DNA from: UBA2705 sp963977125
Lineage (GTDB): Bacteria > Pseudomonadota > Alphaproteobacteria > Micavibrionales > Micavibrionaceae
Reading direction: 5' to 3'
NCBI GenBank assembly: GCA_963977125.1
Contig: CAXBNJ010000002.1
Coordinates: 186,001 to 250,000 of the forward strand
DNA length: 64,000 bases
The position numbers and the translations under genes are program-made. Positions 19,645 to 28,236 of this stretch are shown here, in pieces (within the stretch, counting starts at the first letter, position 1; each line of letters starts with the position of its first letter). Under the pieces are notes generated by a model. The model did no database searches. It worked only from the letters and a program-made list of their open reading frames with translations, and was not told the origin of the DNA.

Positions 19645-20631
19645 CTACGAAAGTACCTTTAACAGCTGATCTTGCAAGCCCACAAAAGCAATATTGTCAT
19701 GCTTAATAAGGTAAGTAGGAATATCCGCTAAGTAATTCTCAAAGCGGCCTTTGCGTTTAAATTCGGCGCGGAAGCGCGAGTTGTGGATGTAATCGCCGAG
19801 TTTAGCGGTAATGCCGCCCGCAATATACACCCCGCCTTCAGCGCCATAAGTCAGCGCTAAATTGCCGGTAATCGTCCCTAAAAACCCATACATTAAATCC
19901 AAAGCTTCTTCGCAGAGCTTACACTCTTTATTAAGCGCTTTTTCGGTGATTTCTGCAGGGGTAAGATCAGGGCAGTCTTTAATGCTGAGTTGGTCAAAAG
20001 AGCGTATCGCATTATATAAATTCTCTAAGCCCTTACCAGAGCATACGCGCTCCGCTGAGATATGGCGATATTTATAGTGAAGCTGATCGATGATTTGATA
20101 TTCACGCAATGTCCGCGCGGGCATAGTCACATGACCGCCCTCACCCGCATTGGCAATATAACGCTGCCCATCCCAGATTAAACCAGCAACGCCAAGCCCC
20201 GTACCGGGGCCAACAACGGCGATAGAGGCATGTTTTTTCGGCGCGCCGCCGCCCACTTGTTCAATAAATTCTTGCCCCATTGAAGGCACGGCCAAGGCGA
20301 TGGCTTTAAAATCATTCATCACTTCTAGGTGATTTAGGCCTAAACGCTGCTGCGTTTCTTTAATAGAAAATTTCCATGCATGATTAGTCATTTCAAAATA
20401 ATCACCATGAACAGGGCCTGCAATGGCGATGCATGCCGCTTTGGGCGCGTTGCGGCTTGGCGCAATAAGGCTTAAGTAATGCAGCGCGGCTTCCGCGAGG
20501 CCTGCATGGTCGGCGCATTGTAGGTTAATCGCCTCATGGATGCCCTCAGCGTCCGCAATCGCAAAGCGCGCATTGGTCGCGCCAATATCTGCAATTAGAC
20601 CGTATTTTTCGCTCGCCATTTCGCTCGCCAT
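19645..20631 (-). CDS. glk: glucokinase
   Basis: 328 residues from the third possible ATG (20631), which lies 8 bases after AAGGA; two ATGs at 20640 and 20637 are too close to that site. Phosphorylates glucose to glucose-6-phosphate with ATP in the cytoplasm. Motifs seen are the ATP phosphate-1 loop LIADIGATNARFA, the sugar-binding MTNHAW and catalytic MNDFKAIA with its Asp, and VGPGTGLGVAGL. Length and motif order match proteobacterial Glk of the glk family, not the ROK family. The first eight codons are an exact 12-base tandem repeat (MASE MASE). It stands alone between hypothetical genes and cpdR. Confidence 0.93.
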   Translation of the reverse strand: MASEMASEKYGLIADIGATNARFAIADAEGIHEAINLQCADHAGLAEAALHYLSLIAPSRNAPKAACIAIAGPVHGDYFEMTNHAWKFSIKETQQRLGLNHLEVMNDFKAIALAVPSMGQEFIEQVGGGAPKKHASIAVVGPGTGLGVAGLIWDGQRYIANAGEGGHVTMPARTLREYQIIDQLHYKYRHISAERVCSGKGLENLYNAIRSFDQLSIKDCPDLTPAEITEKALNKECKLCEEALDLMYGFLGTITGNLALTYGAEGGVYIAGGITAKLGDYIHNSRFRAEFKRKGRFENYLADIPTYLIKHDNIAFVGLQDQLLKVLS

Positions 20632-20824
20632 AGACATCATCCTTTATATAATTTCACAATATCTCAAACGATTGGCGCTATAAACTCAAGGATAATCAAG
20701 CTTTCATGCACAGTTGTTATTGTGGAGAACCTAAATAAAAACACTGCCTTTGCCTGCATCATGTTGTTATAGTGGCAAGCACCCACGCAATATAAACACT
20801 TAAATAAAGTAAGCACCGCCCCTT

Positions 20825-21196
20825 ATGGCTCACATAATATTGGCAGAAGATGATAGCTCTATGCGACAATTCTTAGAATTAGCGCTTAAAAAAGCTGGGC
20901 ATCAGGTTACGCCTTGCGCTGATGGGCAGATTGCTTTTGACACATTGCGCGAAACCCCGACTGTTGATTTGCTGCTGACGGATATTGTTATGCCGGGCAT
21001 GGATGGCATTGAACTCTCACGCAAAGCGGTCAAACTCCACCCCGCGCTTAAAGTCATGTTTATAACGGGCTTCGCCGCTATTGCGATGAGTGAAAAAGAT
21101 AAAAAGAATTCGCCCGTCAAAGATGGGCAGGTCATGTCTAAGCCATTTCACTTAAAAGACCTTGTTGAGCAAGTCGAAAAGACCCTTGCTGCATAA
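20825..21196 (+). CDS. cpdR: CpdR-type single-domain response regulator
   Basis: 123 residues, a receiver domain only. Acidic pair D9/D10, phosphoacceptor D53 in LLLTDIVMPGMDGIEL, switch T81 and conserved K106 are all present. The segments KVMFITGFAAIAM and MSKPFHLKDLV are those of CpdR, which in Caulobacter and other alphaproteobacteria acts, when unphosphorylated, as an adaptor directing ClpXP to degrade CtrA and other substrates, under control of the CckA-ChpT phosphorelay. This is the strongest single indicator of an alphaproteobacterium in the window. A charged insert of about 12 residues near 89-101 (EKDKKNSPVKDG) sits in the variable loop. It precedes tRNA-Val, as a monocistronic gene. 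Confidence 0.9.
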   Translation: MAHIILAEDDSSMRQFLELALKKAGHQVTPCADGQIAFDTLRETPTVDLLLTDIVMPGMDGIELSRKAVKLHPALKVMFITGFAAIAMSEKDKKNSPVKDGQVMSKPFHLKDLVEQVEKTLAA

Positions 21197-21285
21197 AACA
21201 CACACATAAAATCACCCTTTGCATCATATTTCGCTTGAACCCACCCAAGCACAATGCTATACACGCCATGCAAACCACGAAATGT

Positions 21286-21360
21286 GGGCGGTTAGCTCAG
21301 GGGTAGAGCACTTGCTCGACACGCAAGGGGTCGGCGGTTCGATCCCGCCACCGCCCACCA
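21286..21360 (+). tRNA. tRNA-Val (anticodon GAC)
   Basis: 75 nt with encoded CCA. Acceptor stem GGGCGGT/ACCGCCC, D-arm GCTC/GAGC, anticodon stem CTTGC/GCAAG with loop TCGACAC, T-arm GGCGG/CCGCC with TTCGATC. The anticodon GAC (21318-21320) reads GUC and GUU valine codons. Position 33 is C (21317), not the nearly universal U. Confidence 0.93.
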
Positions 21361-21496
21361 TTTGGTTCTCCCACCAATGTATATTTATAGTGAATTGATC
21401 GCCGCGCATTTTGGCGACATTTAAGCTTGAACGTTCTGCCGTTGAGAGTCCAGATTTCGATTACCTGCACTCACAGTTCAAGAGTCTACTCTGAAA

Positions 21497-21522
21497 ATAA
21501 AGGGCATGGCTTTGCCCTTTAT
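21497..21522. terminator. hairpin, likely bidirectional terminator
   Basis: A perfect 10-base inverted repeat (ATAAAGGGCA with TGCCCTTTAT) around a 6-base loop. It lies after tRNA-Val on the plus strand and directly downstream of the minus-strand gene ending at 21532. The T-tracts on either side are short. Confidence 0.5.
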
Positions 21523-21531
21523 ATTAAATAA

Positions 21532-21945
21532 TCACAAAGACATTACGCGGTTTATCGCTTTTGCAGTATCAAGTTCGCCACGCGCCCAAGCCTCTTCACG
21601 AACGCCTTTATTAACCATACCATCAGGCATTAGCTTTCGCAGCCGATCCAAAGGATACTCAATACGCGCAAGGCTTTTCATGTGCAGATTCGCTAAGGAT
21701 GCAAACCTCTCACCTTCACTTTTAAGAAAACGATCCTTAAAAGGAGTTAGGGGCATAAGTACTGTATATGGGGCGCGAAGCATTTCCATTACCTCCCAGA
21801 CACGGAGCGTCATTGCCAGCGAATGTAAATCTTTACATTCATCCCCGCCGCCATAGCCTACATTAGAACGTGCCGCATGCACAAACTTAGAACATAAATC
21901 ATAATAGTCTTGAGTATTACTATCTTTGTTTTTAGTCTCTTCCAT
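21532..21945 (-). CDS. small protein of unknown function
   Basis: 137 residues, with GGAAGAG 7 bases before the ATG. It is charged and helical, with no signal peptide or membrane segment. It contains a GYGGGDECKDLHSLA segment with Cys and His close together and later LDRLRKLMPDGMVNKGV. An open frame on the other strand covers part of it but lacks a ribosome-binding site and has unlikely composition. Not recognised. Confidence 0.5.
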   Translation of the reverse strand: MEETKNKDSNTQDYYDLCSKFVHAARSNVGYGGGDECKDLHSLAMTLRVWEVMEMLRAPYTVLMPLTPFKDRFLKSEGERFASLANLHMKSLARIEYPLDRLRKLMPDGMVNKGVREEAWARGELDTAKAINRVMSL

Positions 21946-22156
21946 TGTTGATCTCTTCCATTATTTATCTCCACAATATCATTGTGCATACTTGCTATTA
22001 TCACAGGAGAGTAAATATGTCAAATCTTGTTGCGTTATGGCAAGTTTAGAGTGCGATAACACAACCATTCGTTGAAATTAATAGAAAGATAAAGATCAGC
22101 CATCACGCGTTTTCTAAAGAACTCTGCTTGCGCCCAAAGCTCCGCCTCCAAACCGC

Positions 22157-22558
22157 CTAACCCAACAACGTCAAATCCGTCTTAAAAGCCTGATTGCTAA
22201 TCTCTATTATTTTATTCACCCTGTCATATATAGGGGAGCCGACTTCTAGGTCTTTAAACAGGACAAGGCCGCCTGCACCGCTGCTATTGCTCGATCCTAA
22301 TCTCGGTTGAATATCAAAGATTACAACGCGGGTAAAAAGATCATAATAACGCCGTGCATAGATATCATCGCGCGTTGTGCCTGATCTGGCTTGTAATGTT
22401 GTGCCAAGGGGGTCGCCTGAACCGCCTTTGCCGATTTCCTCTACCCAGCCTTCGGCGTTAAAACGCACTCTGACATTGGATGCAATTTGAAAAATAAACT
22501 TGCCGTCAACGGGCGTAAGGTAAGCGGTGTCCTCTGTCGCGGGGTTTTCTTGATCCAT
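22157..22558 (-). CDS. small protein of unknown function
   Basis: 133 residues, with GGCAGGAG 8 bases before the ATG. It is mixed alpha/beta with no signal peptide. The N-terminal third reads as strands (GKFIFQIASNVRVRFNAEGWVEEI), followed by a Gly/Ser-rich loop and a second strand region. Transcribed alone on the minus strand downstream of the YgjV-like gene. Not recognised. Confidence 0.55.
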   Translation of the reverse strand: MDQENPATEDTAYLTPVDGKFIFQIASNVRVRFNAEGWVEEIGKGGSGDPLGTTLQARSGTTRDDIYARRYYDLFTRVVIFDIQPRLGSSNSSGAGGLVLFKDLEVGSPIYDRVNKIIEISNQAFKTDLTLLG

Positions 22559-22680
22559 AAAATTACTCCTGCCTTTTTAAGATGCTAAAATCGTGTGATA
22601 TTTATTATCATGATAGTATACGCGTAAAGCTGTGAGGAAAAGGTGAAGAGCCCTGCCTGTAATATACTTAAACTATAATT

Positions 22681-23205
22681 TTAAGCGTTTTCTAAGCAAA
22701 CGCGCTTACGTCCAAAGCCCTTAAAGGCATCTGTATAGACAATTAATGCGTAAATATTAGTCGCTAAGATAATGCAGCAACAAAAAATCATCGGATAAAC
22801 CCCAAATATCAAAGAATGCACAATCCATAGGACTTGCGAGATGGAGGTTGAAACCCTAAACGGAATAATGGAATCTCTGTAATAACAAGACAGGCCAATA
22901 CAAGCCCCCGCGAGCAGGATGAGAATATCCGCGCTATGCTGCATATTGGTGAGAATAATAACGGACACAATCAGGGTGAACACGACAACGGAAATCTTGT
23001 TTTGTTTCTCATTTAAAAACAGCGATAAAACCGAGCGCACGCCTGCAAACATCATAGAAATAGCCGCGAGCCAAATCCCCGCTGACAGATACATAACAAC
23101 GTAGAGCATGTCAGCGAATGCATAATTGGCTATTGTTAATCTCGGGTTTTTAAAAAAACCACCAGAGAAGAAAAACACGTTTGCGAGCCAGCCCAATATT
23201 TCCAT
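22681..23205 (-). CDS. YgjV-family inner-membrane protein
   Basis: 174 residues, almost entirely hydrophobic, with about six membrane segments. The arrangement of short helices opening EILGWLANVFFFSGGFFKN, the internal GVRSVLSLFLNEKQ loop between helices, and the size fit the YgjV family of small inner-membrane proteins of unknown function. A run of cysteines (MIFCCCII) lies in the last membrane segment. An AGGAG site precedes the start. The family assignment is by pattern only. Confidence 0.6.
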   Translation of the reverse strand: MEILGWLANVFFFSGGFFKNPRLTIANYAFADMLYVVMYLSAGIWLAAISMMFAGVRSVLSLFLNEKQNKISVVVFTLIVSVIILTNMQHSADILILLAGACIGLSCYYRDSIIPFRVSTSISQVLWIVHSLIFGVYPMIFCCCIILATNIYALIVYTDAFKGFGRKRVCLENA

Positions 23206-23299
23206 TTATAAATTACTCCTAAAACACCAAATAATGTGTTCAAGCTGTATAATAACGAATTATGTTTAAAAAAAGGTTACGAACTGAACAGGACAAAAA

Positions 23300-23761
23300 A
23301 TGCAGCACATACGCAATACGATTAGGGGCATAGTTATTAAAGATGAAAAGCTCCTAACCATTAGAATCGCTGACGGTGATGATGAATATTATATTCTGCC
23401 CGGTGGCCAGTTAGAGCTAAATGAAACAGCCATAGAGGCCTTACAACGAGAATGCAGAGAAGAGCTCGGCTGTGACGTCTCTGTAAAGGAGTGCCTTTTC
23501 ATACGCGAATTTATAGGCGCGCGCCGCCAAGCCCCCATCGGCTCTGTCGGGGATCAACACCTGCTTGAATTATATTTTCGCGCTCACCTAAAAACGGAAC
23601 CTGATTTACTGATAAGAGAAGCGCAGCAAAAAGAGATTGCTTGGATAAGTATAGAAGCGTTAAGCCACGCCGATATTAAACCAGAATTCTTACAAACCGC
23701 GATTCCAAAACTATTGGCACAAAGCAGTCCGACAAATCCCTATATGGGTGATGTTGATTAA
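23300..23761 (+). CDS. Nudix hydrolase
   Basis: 153 residues. The Nudix box is complete: GGQLELNETAIEALQRECRE followed by ELG at about residues 36-58, with the RE and EE metal-binding residues. These enzymes cleave nucleoside diphosphates linked to another moiety. The substrate is not evident; the N-terminus (IRNTIRGIVIKDEKLLTIR) resembles ADP-ribose or mutator-type members. It is preceded by AACAGGAC and lies 126 bases before ndk on the same strand. Confidence 0.85.
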   Translation: MQHIRNTIRGIVIKDEKLLTIRIADGDDEYYILPGGQLELNETAIEALQRECREELGCDVSVKECLFIREFIGARRQAPIGSVGDQHLLELYFRAHLKTEPDLLIREAQQKEIAWISIEALSHADIKPEFLQTAIPKLLAQSSPTNPYMGDVD

Positions 23762-23887
23762 GAGCACCTATAAATCAATTAAAACCACCAGCGCGCCCCA
23801 GAAATTCTTTTTTACTTGAATTTTTTTAAGGGGGTAGGTATACAGCACAGATAATATAAATTTACCCCAATTAAGAGAGTTAAAATC

Positions 23888-24310
23888 ATGGCTGTTGAAA
23901 GAACGTTTTCTATCCTTAAACCTGACGCTACAAAACGCAACCTTACTGGTGCAATTAACAAAGTATATGAAGATAATGGCCTACGTATCGTCGCACAGCG
24001 TCGCATTCACATGTCAGACGACCAAGCTAAAAAATTCTATGAAGTTCACGCTGAGCGCCCTTTTTACGGCGAACTTGTTGAATTCATGACATCAGAACCT
24101 GTTGTTGTTCAAGTTCTTGAAGGCGAGAACGCTGTTGAGAAGCATCGCGACGTTATGGGCGCAACAAACCCAGAAGACGCAGCTGAAGGCACAGTACGTA
24201 AGCTTTTCGCTCTTTCAATTGGTGAAAACTCTGTCCACGGTTCAGATTCACTAGAAAACGCACAAATTGAGATCGCTCAATTCTTTGCTGCTGATGAGAT
24301 TGTTGGTTAA
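23888..24310 (+). CDS. ndk: nucleoside diphosphate kinase
   Basis: 140 residues, the usual bacterial length. It transfers the gamma-phosphate between nucleoside triphosphates and diphosphates through a phospho-histidine. The catalytic His is H117 in ENSVHGSDS, and the ATP-binding Lys is K11 in SILKPDAT. RNIMG of other members reads HRDVMGATNP here. Codon use is more T- and A-ending and regular than in its neighbours, as expected for a highly expressed gene. A strong terminator follows about 50 bases after the stop. Confidence 0.96.
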   Translation: MAVERTFSILKPDATKRNLTGAINKVYEDNGLRIVAQRRIHMSDDQAKKFYEVHAERPFYGELVEFMTSEPVVVQVLEGENAVEKHRDVMGATNPEDAAEGTVRKLFALSIGENSVHGSDSLENAQIEIAQFFAADEIVG

Positions 24311-24360
24311 TTTAAGCCGCGCCTCACACATAGTGATAAAGCAATAGACAAAATATAAGA

Positions 24361-24390
24361 AAAGCTGCGTAGAATTTACGCAGCTTTTTT
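24361..24390 (+). terminator. rho-independent terminator of ndk
   Basis: An 11-base perfect stem (AAAGCTGCGTA with TACGCAGCTTT) and a GAATT loop, followed by T residues. It lies between ndk and the convergent methyltransferase gene and could serve both. Confidence 0.85.
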
Positions 24391-24437
24391 GTTGCCCGCC
24401 GAGCCTCTAAGCCGCTCTATTTTAAAAGACTCAGGAC

Positions 24438-25187
24438 TTAGGCTTTCTGCAAAACCCAAATATTCTCAGCCGGCCAATTTTCTGCCCAGTCTTTGGGAAC
24501 AAAATCAAAACTGCTCTTGGCGGTCTCGTCAGGCTGTAATTCGATTAAATCGAGAATTTCAAACCCCGCTTCACGGAAAAAACGTATCCACTGGCCATAG
24601 CTATATTGGAAATAAACCAGTTTATCTTCGACAAAGCGATCAAGATCAAAATAGCTTTTACACAGCCCGCGCTCGACTTTTTCTTTTTTCTCGTTATAGC
24701 AGATCTCATGTAAGGGGGACTGGATATTAAAGGCAAACACGCCGCCGCGTTTAAGAACGCGATAAACTTCTGACAAAGTTGGTGCGGTTGGTGCATAGGT
24801 CATCGCGCCATGATCACAAAACACTACATCAAACATGTTTTTGTCACTTGGAATATTATCAGCGCTGGCATGTAATAAAGGGAAATCGACCCCCGCCGCC
24901 GCCATTAGGCGCTCGGCATGGTCAAGTTGCTTATCTGAATTATCAAGGCCAACGGGATGACCGCCCAATTTCGCCACGGCAATGCTTAATTGCGCCGCGC
25001 CGCAGCCAAGCTCTAAGACCTGTTTACCACGCAAATCGCCCAGCGCGCCGATTTCAGATTCAGGAATAGACCAAACACCCCAAACAAAATCATCACGATT
25101 AAGTTGCTCGGCGTGCTTGCTTTGATATTCATCTGCGAATTTATCCCAGAATTTGCGATTAATGGCGGCGTCTTTTGAAATTTTCAT
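24438..25187 (-). CDS. class I SAM-dependent methyltransferase
   Basis: 249 residues. The SAM-binding motif I is LELGCGAAQLSIAVAKLG at about 58-75. Motif II, GLDNSDKQLDHA, carries the acidic residue that holds the ribose. Later motifs are DVVFCDHGAMTYA and LSEVYRVLKRGGVFAFNI. This is the UbiE/Methyltransf_11 type; the substrate is unknown. It is separated by 30 bases from lpdA on the same strand and may be cotranscribed with it. Confidence 0.85.
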   Translation of the reverse strand: MKISKDAAINRKFWDKFADEYQSKHAEQLNRDDFVWGVWSIPESEIGALGDLRGKQVLELGCGAAQLSIAVAKLGGHPVGLDNSDKQLDHAERLMAAAGVDFPLLHASADNIPSDKNMFDVVFCDHGAMTYAPTAPTLSEVYRVLKRGGVFAFNIQSPLHEICYNEKKEKVERGLCKSYFDLDRFVEDKLVYFQYSYGQWIRFFREAGFEILDLIELQPDETAKSSFDFVPKDWAENWPAENIWVLQKA

Positions 25188-25217
25188 TCTCTATCTACTC
25201 CGCCAATAAACAGGCCT

Positions 25218-26612
25218 CTAAATATGGAGTGGGCGGCCGTCAACAGCCAAAGCCGCTTCCTTAACCGCTTCTTCCAATGTTGGGTGCGCATGACAAGTGC
25301 GTGCGATATCTTCCGCTGAGCTGCCAAATTCCATCGCAATCACGACCTCAGCAATTAACGTGCCCGCCTCTGGGCCAATAATATGTGCGCCAAGAACGCG
25401 GTCTGTATCTTTATGCGCCAAGATTTTAACAAAGCCATCAGTACAGCCCATAGCACGTGCACGGCCATTCGCCATGAATGGGAATTTACCGGCTTTATAA
25501 GGCACGCCCTCTTCTTTTAACTGTTCTTCGGTCTTACCCACTGAAGCAATTTCTGGATGCGTGTAAACGACGCCCGGTATAAGGTTATAATCAATATGTG
25601 GTTTCTGACCGTCAAGAATTTCAGCCAAGACAACGCCTTCATCCTCAGCTTTATGCGCAAGCATTGGCCCTGCGATCACATCGCCAATCGCGTAAATGCC
25701 TTTAACATTGGTTTCAAAACGCGCATCAACATCAATGCGGCCACGATCATCGGTTTTAACGCCAACGCTGTCCAAGCCTAAGCTCTCTGTATAGGCTTTA
25801 CGCCCTACACACATAAGGACAATATCAGCCTCAACTTTCTCTGCCTTGCCGCCTGCGGCTGGCTCAACGCTGAGCGTTACGCCTTTTTTGCTTGTGACAG
25901 CCTGCGTCACTTTGCTTGATAGGCGGAACTTCATACCCTGTTTTTTGAACAGTTTTAAAGCTTCCTTGCGGATTTCATTATCCATGCCCGGTAAGATGCC
26001 ATCCATAAATTCAATGACTTCGACTTCCGCGCCAAGGCGACGCCAAACCGCGCCAAGCTCTAGGCCAATCACGCCGCCGCCAATAACAATCATTTTCTTC
26101 GGCACTTTGCTTAACTCTAGCGCGCCTTCTGAAGATACGATTTGTTTTTCATCAATCTCTATGCCTGGCAAGCCAATCACATCTGAGCCCGTAGCAATAA
26201 CAATGTGTTTGGCGCTATAGGCTGTGCCTGCAACGTCAACGCTATTGGCTGCGGTGATTTTACCCGCGCCTTTAAGCCATGTGATTTTGTTCTTTTTAAA
26301 CAAGAACTCAATGCCTTTGGTATTGGCATCAACGACTTCATCTTTAAAGCCCATCATTTTTTGCAAATTTAACTTAACGCCCAAAGCATCAATGCCCATC
26401 GCACTATATTCATGCGAAACCGCTTCAAATTTTTCAGAAGATGCCAGCAGCGCCTTAGACGGTATACACCCAATATTCAAACATGTGCCGCCTAAAGTGT
26501 CGCGTTTTTCAACGCAAGCGACTTTTAAGCCGAGTTGCGCGGCGCGTATCGCGCACACATAACCACCAGGGCCAGATCCAATTACGATGACGTCAAATGC
26601 TGTTTCAGCCAT
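25218..26612 (-). CDS. lpdA: dihydrolipoyl dehydrogenase (E3)
   Basis: 464 residues. The FAD-binding GSGPGG is at 12-17. The redox-active disulfide is C44/C49 in GGTCLNIGCIPSKALL, an NAD-binding GGGVIGLELG lies near 180, and the C-terminal HAHPTLEEA supplies the catalytic His-Glu. It reoxidises dihydrolipoamide in the pyruvate or 2-oxoglutarate dehydrogenase complexes. No other subunit of these complexes is adjacent. The chain ends ALAVDGRPLHI, similar to 2-oxoglutarate-dehydrogenase-linked E3 of alphaproteobacteria. Confidence 0.96.
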   Translation of the reverse strand: MAETAFDVIVIGSGPGGYVCAIRAAQLGLKVACVEKRDTLGGTCLNIGCIPSKALLASSEKFEAVSHEYSAMGIDALGVKLNLQKMMGFKDEVVDANTKGIEFLFKKNKITWLKGAGKITAANSVDVAGTAYSAKHIVIATGSDVIGLPGIEIDEKQIVSSEGALELSKVPKKMIVIGGGVIGLELGAVWRRLGAEVEVIEFMDGILPGMDNEIRKEALKLFKKQGMKFRLSSKVTQAVTSKKGVTLSVEPAAGGKAEKVEADIVLMCVGRKAYTESLGLDSVGVKTDDRGRIDVDARFETNVKGIYAIGDVIAGPMLAHKAEDEGVVLAEILDGQKPHIDYNLIPGVVYTHPEIASVGKTEEQLKEEGVPYKAGKFPFMANGRARAMGCTDGFVKILAHKDTDRVLGAHIIGPEAGTLIAEVVIAMEFGSSAEDIARTCHAHPTLEEAVKEAALAVDGRPLHI

Positions 26613-26797
26613 TTTATTTCCTTACATGATTCTAATTTAAACAAATTTCAGTCTATAATTTAACTGTTTTGACGGAGGCTGACGAGGGCTAATTCACCGC
26701 TCATGCACAATTAACCTCTTATTTTCTATAAAAAAGATTGACGTAATACTTATAATTTGCTTATATACGAGCACCTTATACATAGATGAGAGATAGC

Positions 26798-28048
26798 ATG
26801 AGTAAAGTCATACAGACACTAACAGCTATAGCAGGCAATAAATCGGGCTCCCCGTTGCTTGATGCGTTTGAACGCGAAAATCTAATATCCTATCCCATAA
26901 ATGCGACCATCGAGCCTGAGATAAAAATGCTCTGGAATACACGCATTAAACTGCCGCAAAAACAATTATCAAAGATATTCAACTGTTACTCAAATGCGAG
27001 CCGACACGATAAGAAACAAGATCACTTTATTTACATTCCCCACACGATTGAAAGCGGCAGCTTTGACTTAACAAGCTTCGCCGTTGAAACCGTAAAGCGT
27101 AACCCGAATACGGGCGGCCCAGTGCCTACGATGCAATTAACGAAAGCGGGCTATCAAGCGCGCTTACGCATGGCTATTTCACTCGCCACACGCGAAGAGC
27201 AGCTTATTGAAGAAATAAAAGCCTATAATGGCCCTGACCCATTATCCAAAAACCCCATAGAAAAACTCAGCCCAGCCACCTGCTTTGGCCCCCCTGAGTT
27301 TAGTATAAAAACATTATGGTCTGAAGATAATGATTCTGTCTTCAGAAGCGAGTATGAGGCGAAGGTCGGCGTATCCCCTGACATATTAGGTATTTATTTA
27401 TCCACGATGAAAAAAGACCTACCTGAAGACCTTTCCGAGCTTTTACGCAGTATACGCGATGACAAAGCCGTATCACTAAACGTAACAGCCGTATGCATGA
27501 CTCGCCGCACAGCCTATTTCGTGGCTCATTATGTACAAGAACATGATGCCTATGTCTTATATGAATGCACATTGGACAGAAACAAATTCTGCTCCCCTGA
27601 TTCCACATATATACGCGGCCAAGACCTTGAACAAGAATTTGAAGCCACTTGCGTATTGCCTTCACGCAAAGATGTTAAGCTCTCTGCACAAGAACAAGAT
27701 GATATCCTCAATAGCTCTCTTCAAAATTTTGAGGCGCATGTACTTAAAAACATTCCGGGCCTTTCACGCAGCCCTGGCAGTAAAATGGAACGGGCAACAA
27801 GCGCAGTAGAGAAATACTATAAAAGACGTTTATCGACCCTGCCTGAGTATTTTAATTTGGCGGCGAAGAAAAAATCTCTCCAAAATTATGATGGCAAGCT
27901 CGCCTTGATGGAATCTGTTTCCTTGCAAGATGCCATGGCCTATATAGGTTCTGGCTATGAAAAGCTTACTCAAAAATTTGAAGATGAGCACACACAGCAA
28001 CATATTGTGGATAAGAATCTTTTTCCTAAGCAGGTAAAACCGAAGTAA
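26798..28048 (+). CDS. CYTH-like (triphosphate tunnel) protein with C-terminal extension, copy 1
   Basis: 416 residues from the ATG at 26798, preceded by GAGAG and matching the start of its paralog; an ATG at 26786 is possible. I see the full ordered set of charged motifs that line CYTH tunnels: ExExK (EPEIK, 39-43), RxR (RLR, 122-124), a Lys in SIKTL (171), RxExE (RSEYE, 183-187), TRR (235-237), E..LD (256-260) and ExExE (EQEFE, 278-282). The known family includes thiamine triphosphatase, class IV adenylate cyclase and inorganic triphosphatase. About 130 residues follow the tunnel domain, containing PGSKMERA, and have no known role. Size is about twice a single CYTH domain. Paralog of the next gene. 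Confidence 0.7.
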   Translation: MSKVIQTLTAIAGNKSGSPLLDAFERENLISYPINATIEPEIKMLWNTRIKLPQKQLSKIFNCYSNASRHDKKQDHFIYIPHTIESGSFDLTSFAVETVKRNPNTGGPVPTMQLTKAGYQARLRMAISLATREEQLIEEIKAYNGPDPLSKNPIEKLSPATCFGPPEFSIKTLWSEDNDSVFRSEYEAKVGVSPDILGIYLSTMKKDLPEDLSELLRSIRDDKAVSLNVTAVCMTRRTAYFVAHYVQEHDAYVLYECTLDRNKFCSPDSTYIRGQDLEQEFEATCVLPSRKDVKLSAQEQDDILNSSLQNFEAHVLKNIPGLSRSPGSKMERATSAVEKYYKRRLSTLPEYFNLAAKKKSLQNYDGKLALMESVSLQDAMAYIGSGYEKLTQKFEDEHTQQHIVDKNLFPKQVKPK

Positions 28049-28236
28049 AGCCCCTCGTTTATATTAGATTCCGCAAAAGTAAAATTCCCATAAAAATTAA
28101 AACACTGAAAACAAAGGAATAATGTTTATATTCTATTTTCATAATATTTAACTTGACTCTCTGAGAGAATCTATATAAATTCTTTTTAACATATATTCAT
28201 TAATACACTCGTAAACAAGCATCTAGGTGGGGAAAC

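Noticed and set aside
21506..21856. 116-codon plus-strand frame
   Set aside because: Lies opposite a minus-strand gene with a good ribosome-binding site, and starts inside a hairpin.
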